DNA of 30,000 nucleotides from Cryptomeria japonica (taxonomy: Eukaryota > Streptophyta > Pinopsida > Cupressales > Cupressaceae): the NCBI RefSeq assembly GCF_030272615.1, contig NW_026729156.1:65001-95000 (forward strand), written 5' to 3'. The translations under genes and the position numbers were made by a program. Every line of letters begins with the position of its first letter. The first letter of the stretch is position 1. Positions 21,557 through 29,574 of this stretch are shown here, in pieces. The notes beneath the pieces are model-generated. The model saw nothing but the letters and a program-made list of their open reading frames with translations. It was not told the origin of the DNA and made no database searches.

Positions 21557-21576
21557 ACAAATAGCTTATATAGGGG
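21557..21576 (+). promoter_or_regulatory. Pol I promoter-like element 4
   Basis: Same core and an intact CTCCCC partner. The inverted repeat at 21607-21628 keeps GGTTG/CAACC, but the inner arm is ACGT: one wobble pair and one mismatch. Confidence 0.74.
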
Positions 21577-21713
21577 AGGTGTTGGGTTTGATGGGTCGAC
21601 TCCCCTGGTTGTGCGCATTACGTCAACCTCAAAGACCTTGTTTTCGTTAAGAAGTCAAAAGTTGGGGTCGATGTCCTAATTGCTCCTGTAGACTACACAT
21701 GTATGAGAATCAG

Positions 21714-21733
21714 ACAAATAGCTTATATAGGGG
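21714..21733 (+). promoter_or_regulatory. Pol I promoter-like element 5
   Basis: Same core and an intact CTCCCC partner. The inverted repeat at 21764-21785 is the most eroded of the ten (AGTTG-T-TCGC-ATT-ACAC-CAACC). Confidence 0.7.
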
Positions 21734-21870
21734 AGGTGTTGGGTTTGATGGGTTGACTCCCCTAGTTGTTCGCATTACACCAACCTCAAAGACCTTGTTT
21801 TCGTTTAGAAGCCGAAAGTTGGGGTCGATGTCCTAATTGCTCCTGCAGGCTACGCATGTATGAGAATCAG

Positions 21871-21890
21871 ACAAATAGCTTATATAGGGG
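21871..21890 (+). promoter_or_regulatory. Pol I promoter-like element 6
   Basis: Same core and an intact CTCCCC partner. The inverted repeat at 21921-21942 is perfect (GGTTG-T-GCGC-ATT-GCGC-CAACC). It is the last element before the 52-bp array. Confidence 0.75.
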
Positions 21891-21965
21891 AGGTGTTGGG
21901 TTTGATGGGTCGACTCCCCTGGTTGTGCGCATTGCGCCAACCTCAAAGACCCTGCATTGCGGATG

Positions 21966-22060
21966 AAGTCGAAAGTCAGAGTTTGGTGTGCTACAAGGTG
22001 TGGTCGAAGGTGCTCACCTAGGTGTGCACCTTTGGAGCACAGGAAAAGTGCCCTCCAAAA
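21966..22060. other. Transition between promoter repeats and 52-bp array
   Basis: About 95 bp with GAAAGTCAGAGTTTGGTGTGC, GGTGTGGTCGAAGGTGCTCACC and GTGTGCACCTTTGGAGCACAG. It reads as diverged GTGCRC monomers grading into the array. Confidence 0.65.
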
Positions 22061-22770
22061 GTGCGCACCTTTGGAGTGCACAAAAGTGCCCTCCAAAAGT
22101 GCGCACCTTTGGAGCGCAGAAAAGTGCCCTCCAAAAAGTGCCCTCCAAAAGTGCGCACCTTTGGAGCGCAGAAAAGTGCCCTCCAAAAAGTGCCCTCCAA
22201 AAGTGCGCACCTTTGGAGCGCAGAAAAGTGCCCTCCAAAAAGTGCCCTCCAAAAGTGCGCACCTTTGGAGCGCAGAAAAGTGCCCTCCAAAAAGTGCCCT
22301 CCAAAAGTGCGCACCTTTGGAGCGCAGAAAAGTGCCCTCCAAAAAGTGCCCTCCAAAAGTGCGCACCTTTGGAGCGCAGAAAAGTGCCCTCCAAAAAGTG
22401 CCCTCCAAAAGTGCGCACCTTTGGAGCGCAGAAAAGTGCCCTCCAAAAAGTGCCCTCCAAAAGTGCGCACCTTTGGAGCGCAGAAAAGTGCCCTCCAAAA
22501 AGTGCCCTCCAAAAGTGCGCACCTTTGGAGCGCAGAAAAGTGCCCTCCAAAAAGTGCCCTCCAAAAGTGCGCACCTTTGGAGCGCAGAAAAGTGCCCTCC
22601 AAAAAGTGCCCTCCAAAAGTGCGCACCTTTGGAGCGCAGAAAAGTGCCCTCCAAAAAGTGCCCTCCAAAAGTGCGCACCTTTGGAGCGCAGAAAAGTGCC
22701 CTCCAAAAGTGCGCACCTTTGGAGCGCACAAAAGTGCCCTCCAAAAGTGCGCACTTTTGGTGCGCACCAA
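22061..22770. repeat. 52-bp tandem array with 38-bp edge units
   Basis: GTGCGCACCTTTGGAGCGCAG recurs at 22099, 22151, 22203 and every 52 bp to 22671: twelve starts with almost no variation. The neighbouring starts (22061 to 22099, 22671 to 22709, 22709 to 22747) are 38 bp apart. The 52-bp unit equals the 38-bp unit plus one more AAAAAGTGCCCTCC. The phrases GTGCGCACCTTTGG and CTCCAAAA tie it to the GTGCRC 12-mer family at 20761. No promoter element lies inside. The 250-321-residue open frames on both strands are by-products of the repeat. Confidence 0.95.
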
Positions 22771-22857
22771 GGCGCTGGTTCGGTCGTTGCAGGCGAGTTC
22801 GGAAGTTGGGGTCGATGTCCTGAGCGGAGGTGCAAACTACACAGGTGTCGGAATCGG

Positions 22858-22877
22858 ACAAATAGCTTATATAGGGG
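22858..22877 (+). promoter_or_regulatory. Pol I promoter-like element 7
   Basis: ACAAATAGCTTATATAGGGG. The CTCCCC partner is in GGGTCGACTCCCC. The inverted repeat at 22908-22929 is GGTTG-A-GCGC-ACC-GCGC-CAACC, with the unpaired base and loop changed relative to elements 1-6 and the arms kept. Confidence 0.77.
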
Positions 22878-23168
22878 AGGTGTATGCTTCGATGGGTCGA
22901 CTCCCCAGGTTGAGCGCACCGCGCCAACCTCAAAGACCCTACGGTATGGATGAAGTCGGAAGTTGGGTCCGATGACCGATTCGATTAGTAGGTATGCTCA
23001 TGAGGTCGGAATTTGGGTCCGATGACCTGCCATGTGCAGGAAGGCGAATGTTGACACTGTGCGTTGCAAGGTGCACACCAAGGCGCTGGTGCGGTCTTTT
23101 TAGTCGAGTTCGGAAGTTGGGGTCGATGTCCTGATCGGAGGTGCAAGCTACACAGGTGTGGGAATCGG

Positions 23169-23188
23169 ACAAATAGCTTATATAGGGG
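23169..23188 (+). promoter_or_regulatory. Pol I promoter-like element 8
   Basis: Same core, 311 bp after element 7; inverted repeat at 23219-23240 intact. Confidence 0.77.
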
Positions 23189-23479
23189 AGGTGTATGCTT
23201 CGTTGGGTCGACTCCCCGGGTTGAGCGCACCGCGCCAACCTCAAAGACCCTACGGTATGGATGAAGTCGGAAGTTGGGTCCGATGACCGATTCGATATGT
23301 AGGCATACTCGCGAGGTCGGAATTTGGGTCCGATGACCTGCCACGTGCAGGAAGGCGAATGTTGGCACTGTGCGTTGCAAGGTGCGCACCAAGGCGCTGG
23401 TTCGGTCGTTGGAGGCGAGTTCGGAAGTTGGGGTCGATGTCTTGATCGGAGGTGCAAACTACACAGGTGTGGGAATCGG

Positions 23480-23499
23480 ACAAATAGCTTATATAGGGG
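23480..23499 (+). promoter_or_regulatory. Pol I promoter-like element 9
   Basis: Same core, 311 bp after element 8; inverted repeat at 23530-23551 intact. Confidence 0.77.
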
Positions 23500-23790
23500 A
23501 GGTGTATGCTTCGTTGGGTCGACTCCCCGGGTTGAGCGCACCGCGCCAACCTCAAAGACCCTACGGTATGGATGAAGTCGGAAGTTGGGTCCGATGACCG
23601 ATTCGATATGTAGGCATACTCGCGAGGTCGGAATTTGGGTCCGATGACCTGCCATGTGCAGGAAGGCGAATGTTGGGACTGTGCGTCGCAAGGTGCGCAC
23701 CAAGGCGCTGGTGCCGTCGTTGCAGTCGAGTTCGGAAGTTGGGGTCGATGTCCTGGTCAGAGGTGCAAACTACACAGGTGTGGGAATCGG

Positions 23791-23810
23791 ACAAATAGCT
23801 TATATAGGGG
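23791..23810 (+). promoter_or_regulatory. Pol I promoter-like element 10
   Basis: Same core, 311 bp after element 9. The first-hairpin partner is shortened to CTCCC; the inverted repeat at 23841-23862 is intact. Confidence 0.76.
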
Positions 23811-23975
23811 AGGTGTATGCTTCGATGGGTCGACTCCCTGGGTTGAGCGCACCGCGCCAACCTCAAAGACCCTACAGTATGGATGAAGTCGGAAGTTGGG
23901 TCCGATGACCGATTCGATACGTAGGCATATTGGCGAGGTCTGAATTTGTGTCCGATGACCTGCCATGCGCAGGAA

Positions 23976-24215
23976 GGCGGAATTTGGGTCCGATGACCGA
24001 GTTGATGGCGTGCCATGCGCAGAAAGGCGGAATTTGGGTCCGATGACCGAGTTGATGTTGATGGCCCGCCATGCACAGGAAGGCGGAATTTGGGTCCGAT
24101 GACCGATTTGAAGGCGTGCCATACGCAAAAAGGCGGAGTTTGGGTCCGATGACCGAGTTGATATTGATGGCCCGCCATGCGCAGGAAGGCGGAATTTGGG
24201 TCCGATGACCTGACA
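23976..24215. repeat. Alternating 50/56-bp repeats (GGGTCCGATGACC type)
   Basis: GGCGGARTTTGGGTCCGATG starts at 23976, 24026, 24082, 24132 and 24188, so spacings alternate 50, 56, 50, 56. The longer units contain an extra GTTGAT-type hexamer before GGCCCGCCATGC. The motif comes from the distal half of the 311-bp repeat. No promoter element is present. Confidence 0.88.
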
Positions 24216-24335
24216 TACGCATGGAGTCCGACTCGGGGGCCGATGTTCGATTCGATGACTTGCATTGTGGGTAAAGTCGGAAGTTGTGGTCTTTGACCCG
24301 ATTCGATGACCAGACTTCGGCTGCTTGAGAATCGG

Positions 24336-24355
24336 ACAAATAACTTATATAGGGG
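24336..24355 (+). promoter_or_regulatory. Pol I promoter-like element 11
   Basis: ACAAATAACTTATATAGGGG. GGGGAGG (24352-24358) is complementary to CCTCCCC (24375-24381); the long inverted repeat begins directly after, at 24383. Confidence 0.76.
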
Positions 24356-24382
24356 AGGTAGTGTTCTCGAGCATCCTCCCCC

Positions 24383-24478
24383 CGTGCCCGTTTATGTCGA
24401 TTGATGCTGGTGCTCGACTGGTTGGAGCGCTCGGATGCAAAAATCTTGCACCAGGATTTATCGATTGTGATGGACACG
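24383..24478 (+). promoter_or_regulatory. Long inverted repeat downstream of element 11
   Basis: Arms 24383-24413 and 24448-24478: 21 of 31 positions are Watson-Crick complementary, and 25 of 31 if G-U pairs in RNA are counted. The loop is 34 bases. Counted by hand. Confidence 0.65.
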
Positions 24479-24776
24479 GCAAGTCTCCTGATTGCTATGC
24501 AGGAGCTCATCGTGAATCTCTATGCGGCCTTGGTATGGACTCGACCTGCGGAATGGTTCGGCAATGGTAGTCGCTCCAACACGTCCTTGCAATGGCCACA
24601 GAGGTGATTCGACTAGAGCTCCAGTCTAGCTTTTGGGTTGCTTGGCGGACTGGTATAGCCGCGATCGAGTTCCGGCCATGAACGTTTTAGATAGCTCTTG
24701 GGCTTTCTGGGACGGAAGTCGGAAGTTTGGGCTGTTGTCCGATTTGATGACCATTCTTCGGATGTGTGAGAATCGG

Positions 24777-24796
24777 ACAAATAACTTATATAGGGG
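24777..24796 (+). promoter_or_regulatory. Pol I promoter-like element 12
   Basis: Same core as element 11, but followed by GGGGACTG (24793-24800). This pairs with CAGCCCCC (24813-24820) at 7 of 8 positions, so both sides of the first hairpin changed relative to GGGGAG/CTCCCC. Confidence 0.75.
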
Positions 24797-24822
24797 ACTG
24801 TGTTGTCTCACGCAGCCCCCTC

Positions 24823-24919
24823 CGTGCCCCTCTATCTCGACCGATGTTGGTGCTTGAAAGGGTTGGGATCGCTCGGATTTATAAACGTGCACCACCATTT
24901 GTCGAGTGTGAGGGACGCG
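24823..24919 (+). promoter_or_regulatory. Long inverted repeat downstream of element 12
   Basis: Arms 24823-24853 and 24889-24919: 23 of 31 positions complementary, 25 of 31 with G-U pairs; loop 35 bases. Same position relative to the promoter as in elements 11 and 13. Confidence 0.68.
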
Positions 24920-25266
24920 GCAGGTCTCCTAAATGCTATGCGGGCGCTCTCTGAGAATCTCTATCCGGCCTCGACACAGACTAGTCTTGCTGAATGGTTT
25001 GGCACTGGTAGTCGATCCAACACGTCGTTGTTGTGGCCGCCTAGGCGATTCGATTCGAGCCCCCGTCTAGCTTTTGGGTTGCTTGGCGGATTTTGCCCTA
25101 TCCGCAAGTGAGCTCGGTCCCTAAACGTTCGAGAAACCCGATTGCTATGCGCCGACTCTCTTTCTTGCGAGCCTCCATCTAGCTTTTGGGTCTCTACGGA
25201 ACGGAAGTCGGAATCTGGGACCGTTGTTTGATTCGACGAGGCAGACTACGGTTGTGCGAGAATCGG

Positions 25267-25286
25267 ACAAATAACTTATATAGGGG
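25267..25286 (+). promoter_or_regulatory. Pol I promoter-like element 13, candidate gene promoter
   Basis: ACAAATAACTTATATAGGGG. It is the last TATATAGGGG in the window; everything to the right is 188-bp repeats without the motif. GGGGAG (25283-25288) pairs with CTCCCC (25306-25311). If functional, transcription would run right through the 188-bp array towards 18S. It could still be a spacer promoter. Confidence 0.76.
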
Positions 25287-25313
25287 AGGTGTTGACTGGA
25301 GCATTCTCCCCCG

Positions 25314-25403
25314 TGCCCCTCTAACTCGACCAATGCTGGCGCTCGAACGGTGGTAGCGCTCGGATTTTCATTGAGCGCCAGCATTGGTCGATTTAGAGGG
25401 GCA
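25314..25403 (+). promoter_or_regulatory. 31-bp-arm inverted repeat downstream of element 13
   Basis: Arms 25314-25344 and 25373-25403 are complementary at 30 of 31 positions; the inner 17 bp are perfect (GACCAATGCTGGCGCTC and its complement). The loop is 28 bases. It starts about 31 bases after the presumed start site, so a transcript would form a long stem near its 5' end. Confidence 0.95.
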
Positions 25404-25653
25404 TGCGAGATTCCCGAATGCTATGCGAGGGCTCTAACGGAAATGTCTATTGGTTTCGGTATGGATGCAATTGCGAGTGGTTCGGCAAAGGTAGTCGTTC
25501 CGATGCGTCCATGTCGTGGCCAAATCGATAATTCGATTTGAGCCCTCGTATAGCATTTGGGTCTCTCGATGTGATTCCGCATTCCAGTCCCTTTGGGCAC
25601 TGCTTGAGCCGCATCCCAGGGGGTTCCCTTCCCAATAATCTGCCTCGCAACCC

Positions 25654-28600
25654 GATTGCTATGCGGTGAGGCTCCTCGGCCGCCTCGGAACTATCTGTGT
25701 ATCAGACGCATCGCGGGATAAGGGGTTGGCAACGGTAGTCGCCCAAAGCGCGTCCGATGCTTGGACCATTCCGAGGCGGCCCTGAAGCCTCTTCCGTCTA
25801 GCCGTTGGGTCCTTCTCGCCGCATCCCTCGCCTCGCACCCCGATTGCTATGCGGTGAGGCTCCTCGGCCGCCTCGGAACTATCTGTGTATCGGACGCGTC
25901 GCGGGATAAGGGGTTGTCACTGGTAGTCGCCCCAAGCGCGTCCGATGCTTGGACCATTCCGAGGCGGCCCTGAAGCCTCTTCCGTCTAGCCGTTGGGTCC
26001 TTCTCGCCGCATCCCTCGCCTCGCACCCCGATTGCTATGCGGTGAGGCTCCTCGGCCGCCTCGGAACTATCTGTGTATCGGACGCGTCGCGGGATAAGGG
26101 GTTGTCATTGGTAGTCGCCCCAAGCGCGTCCGATGCTTGGACCATTCCGAGGCGGCCCTGAAGCCTCTTCCGTCTAGCCGTTGGGTCCTTCTCGCCGCAT
26201 CCCTCGCCTCGCACCCCGATTGCTATGCGGTGAGGCTCCTCGGCCGCCTCGGAACTATCTGTGTATCGGACGCGTCGCGGGATAAGGGGTTGTCACTGGT
26301 AGTCGCCCCAAGCGCGTCCGATGCTTGGACCATTCCGAGGCGGCCCTGAAGCCTCTTCCGTCTAGCCGTTGGGTCCTTCTCGCCGCATCCCTCGCCTCGC
26401 ACCCCGATTGCTATGCGGTGAGGCTCCTCGGCCGCCTCGGAACTATCTGTGTATCGGACGCGTCGCGGGATAAGGGGTTGTCACTGGTAGTCGCCCCAAG
26501 CGCGTTCGATGCTTGGACCATTCCGAGGCGGCCCTGAAGCCTCTTCCGTCTAGCCGTTGGGTCCTTCTCGCCGCATCCCTCGCCTCGCACCCCGATTGCT
26601 ATGCGGTGAGGCTCCTCGGCCGCCTTGGAACTATCTGTGTATCGGACGCGTCGCGGGATAAGGGGTTGTCACTGGTAGTCGCCCCAAGCGCGTCCGATGC
26701 TTGGACCATTCCGAGGCGGACCCGAAGCCTCTTCCGTCTAGCCGTTGGGTCCTTCTCGCCGCATCCTTCGCCTCGCACCCCGATTGCTATGCGGTGAGGC
26801 TCCTCGGCCGCCTCGGAACTATCTGTGTATCGGACGCGTCGCGGGATAAGGGGTTGTCACTGGTAGTCGCCCCAAGCGCGTCCGATGCTTGGACCATTCC
26901 GAGGCGGACCCGAAGCCTCTTCCGTCTAGCCGTTGGGTCCTTCTCGCCGCATCCCTCGCCTCGCACCCCGATTGCTATGCGGTGAGGCTCCTCGGCCGCC
27001 TTGGAACTATCTGTGTATCGGACGCGTCGCGGGATAAGGGGTTGTCACTGGTAGTCGCCCCAAGCGCGTCCGATGCTTGGACCATTCCGAGGCGGACCCG
27101 AAGCCTCTTCCGTCTAGCCGTTGGGTCCTTCTCGCCGCATCCCTCGCCTCGCACCCCGATTGCTATGCGGTGAGGCTCCTCGGCCGCCTTGGAACTATCT
27201 GTGTATCGGACGCGTCGCGGGATAAGGGGTTGTCACTGGTAGTCGCCCCAAGCGCGTCCGATGCTTGGACCATTCCGAGGCGGACCCGAAGCCTCTTCCG
27301 TCTAGCCGTTGGGTCCTTCTCGCCGCATCCCTCGCCTCGCACCCCGATTGCTATGCGGTGAGGCTCCTCGGCCGCCTTGGAACTATCTGTGTATCGGACG
27401 CGTCGCGGGATAAGGGGTTGTCACTGGTAGTCGCCCCAAGCGCGTCCGATGCTTGGACCATTCCGAGGCGGCCCCGAAGCCTCTTCCGTGTAGCCGTTGG
27501 GTCGTTCTCGCCGCATCCCTCGCCTCGCACCCCGATTGCTATGCGGTGAGGCTCCTCGGCCGCCTTGGAACTATCTGTGTATCGGACGCGTCGTGGGATA
27601 AGGGGTTGTCACTGGTAGTCGCCCCAAGCGCGTCCGATGCTTGGACCATTCCGAGGCGGCCCCGAAGCCTCTTCCGTGTAGCCGTTGGGTCCTTCTCGCC
27701 GCATCCCTCGCCTCGCACCCCGATTGCTATGCGGTGAGGCTCCTCGGCCGCCTTGGAACTATCTGTGTATCGGACGCGTCGCGGGATAAGGGGTTGTCAC
27801 TGGTAGTCGCCCCAAGCGCGTCCGATGCTTGGACCATTCCGAGGCGGACCTGAAGCCTCTTCCCTCTAGCCGTTGGGGCTTTCTCGCCGCATCCCTCGCC
27901 TCGCACCCTGATTGCTATGCTGTGAGGCTCCTCGGCCGCCTTGGAACTATCTGTGTATCGGACGCATCGCGGGATAAGGGGTTGGCAGTGGTAGTCGCCC
28001 CAAGCGCATCCGATGCTTGGACCATTCCGAGGCGGCCCTGCAGCCTCTTCCGTCTAGCCGTTGGGGCCATCTCGCCGCATCCCCCACCTCGCACCACGAT
28101 TGCTATGCGGTGAGGCTCCTTGGCCGCCTCGGAACTATCTGTGTATCGGACGCATCGCGGGATAAGGGGTTGTCACTGGTAGTCGCCCCAAGCGCGTCCG
28201 ATGCTTGGACTATTCCGAGGCGGCCCTGCAGCCTCTTCCGTCTAGCCGTTGGGGCCATCTCGCTGCATCCCCCACCTCCTCGGCCGCCTCGGAACTATCT
28301 GTGTATCGGACGCATCGCGGGATAAGGGGTTGGCAGTGGTAGTCGCCCCAAGCGCGTCCGATGCTTGGACTATTCCGAGGCAGCCCTGCAGCCTCTTCCG
28401 TCTAGCCTTTGGGGCCATCTCGCCGCATCCCTCGCCTCGCACCCCGATTGCTATGCGGTGAGGCTCCTCGGCCGCCTGGGAACTATCTTCGTATCGGACG
28501 CATCGCGGGATAAGGGGTTGTCACTGGTAGTCGCCCCAAGCGCGTCCGATGCTTGGACTATTCCGAGGCGGCCCTGTGGCCTCTTCCGTCTAGCCGTTGG

Positions 28601-29574
28601 GGCCATCTCGCCGCATCCCCCACCTCGCACCCCGATTGCTATGCGGTGAGGCTCTTCGGCCGCCTTGGAACTATCTTCGTATCGGACGCATCGCGGGATA
28701 AGGGGTTGTCACTGGTAGTGGCCCCAAGCGCGTCCGATGCTTGGACTATTCCGAGGCGGCCCTGCAGCCTCTTCCGTCTAGCCGTTGGGGCCATCTCGCC
28801 GCATCCCCCACCTCGCACCCCGATTGCTATGCGGTGAGGCTCCTCGGCCGCCTTGGAACTATCTTCGTATCGGACGCATCGCGGGATAAGGGGTTGTCAC
28901 TGGTAGTCGCCCCAAGCGCGTCCGATGCTTGGACTATTCCGACGCGGCCCTGTGGCCTCTTCCGTCTAGCCGTTGGGGCCATCTCGCCGCATCCCCCACC
29001 TCGCACCCCGATTGCTATGCGGTGAGGCTCCTCGGCCGCCTTGGAACCATCTTCGTATCGGACGCATCGCGGGATAGGGGGCTGTCACTGGTAGTCGCCC
29101 CAAGCGTGTCCGATGCTTGGACCATTCCTAGGCGGCCCTGAAGCCTCTTCCGTCTAGCCGTTGGGGCCTTCCCGCCCCATCCCTCGCCTCGCACCCCCGA
29201 TTGCTATGCGGTGAGGCTCCTCGGCCGCCTTGGAACCATCTGTGTATCGGACGCATCGCGGGATAAGGGGTTGGCACTGGCAGTCGCCCCAAGCGCGTCC
29301 GATGCTTGGACCATTCCGAGGTGGCCCTGAAGCCTCTTCCGTCTAGCCGTTGGGGCCTTCCCGCCCCATCCCTCGCCTCGCACCCCGATTGATATGCGGT
29401 GAGGCTCCTCGGCCGCCTTGGAACTATCTGTGTATCGGACGCATCGCGGGATAAGGGGTTGGCACTGGTAGTCGTCCCAATCGCATCCGATGCTTGGACC
29501 ATTCCGAGGCGGCCCTGCAGCCTCTTCTGTTTAGCCGTCGGGGCCTTCCCGCCGCATCCCTCGCCTCGCATCCC
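25654..29574 (+). repeat. 188-bp tandem array, 21 copies
   Basis: GATTGCTATGCGGTGAGGCT starts at 25654, 25842, 26030 and so on every 188 bp; one copy is 189 bp (29010-29198) and one is shortened. Each copy holds CTCCTCGGCCGCCT, TATCGGACGCRTCGCGGG, ATAAGGGGTTG, GGTAGTCGCCCCAAGCGC, CCGATGCTTGGACYATTCCG and CCGTCTAGCCGTTGGG, plus short inverted repeats of GAGGC with GCCTC. Variants come in runs: ACGCGTCG in 25842-27722, ACGCATCG in the first copy and from 27910 on, and CTTCGTATCGG only in 28446-29010. The presumed role is 5' external transcribed spacer or upstream IGS. The 70-94-residue open frames have no independent support. Confidence 0.96.
28286..28445 (+). repeat. Truncated copy of the 188-bp repeat
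   Basis: This copy lacks 28 bp, including the whole GATTGCTATGCGGTGAGG phrase; the junction is CACCTC/CTCGG near 28277. Start-to-start distance over two copies is 348 instead of 376. Confidence 0.92.

Larger units (their letters stand above)
20967..21965 (+). repeat. Six promoter-bearing repeats (157-bp family)
   Basis: TATATAGGGG starts at 21033, 21190, 21410, 21567, 21724 and 21881, so the spacing is 157 bp except for one gap of 220. The extra 63 bp near 21275-21340 copies the GTGAGCACC...GCGTGCACCTTTGGTGCGGTC leader seen just before the first repeat. Each unit has AAGTTGGGGTCGATGTCCTA, a TGCAG-type block, ATGTATGAGAATCRGACAAAT, the promoter-like element, GGGTYRACTCCC, then GGTTG...CAACCTCAAAGACC. 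The layout resembles spacer-promoter repeats of plant rDNA. Confidence 0.9.
22771..23975 (+). repeat. Four promoter-bearing repeats (311-bp family)
   Basis: Units 22771-23081, 23082-23392 and 23393-23703 are each 311 bp; the fourth, from 23704, fades near 23960. Each starts GGCGCTGGT, then AGTTCGGAAGTTGGGGTCGATG, AGGTGCAAACTACACAGGTG, the promoter element, GGTTGAGCGCACC, ACCCTACGGTATGGATGAAG, and two GGGTCCGATGACC phrases. The promoter half is homologous to the 157-bp family. The added half brings the GGGTCCGATGACC phrase that is amplified alone further right. Confidence 0.95.
24273..25653 (+). repeat. Three ~440-490-bp repeats with promoter and long hairpin
   Basis: Units begin at about 24273, 24715 and 25204 with GAAGTCGGAA and are clearly related but diverged. 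Each has GAGAATCGGACAAATAACTT, the TATATAGGGG core, CCGTGCCC, a long inverted repeat, AGCGCTCGGAT, GCTATGC, a GGTAGTCGYTCC phrase and (in part) TCTAGCTTTTGGGT. The last three phrases reappear in the 188-bp repeats. These are the promoters closest to the presumed 18S gene; element 13 is the best candidate in the window for the gene promoter, unless another lies beyond 30000. Confidence 0.85.

Noticed and set aside
22061-22770. CRISPR array
   Set aside because: Regular repeats, but without unique spacers: the whole 52-bp unit repeats. No cas genes; plant nuclear context.
22018-22975. Overlapping 250-366-codon open frames over the 52-bp array
   Set aside because: At least three plus and three minus frames are open at once. 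A 52-bp unit shifts frame at each copy, so three copies make a closed cycle without stops. It is a composition artefact.
21033-23840. GTCGAC inside GGGTCGACTCCC after most promoters, recalling the vertebrate Sal-box terminator
   Set aside because: Only the six-base core matches, three of ten copies have lost it, and it lies just downstream of the start rather than at a 3' end. It is better explained as the right arm of the first hairpin.
21033-25286. TATATA as Pol II TATA boxes of short genes
   Set aside because: The TATATAGGGG form, same-strand tandem layout within 5S-linked repeats, and absence of downstream genes favour Pol I. Pol II use cannot be excluded without 5'-end data.
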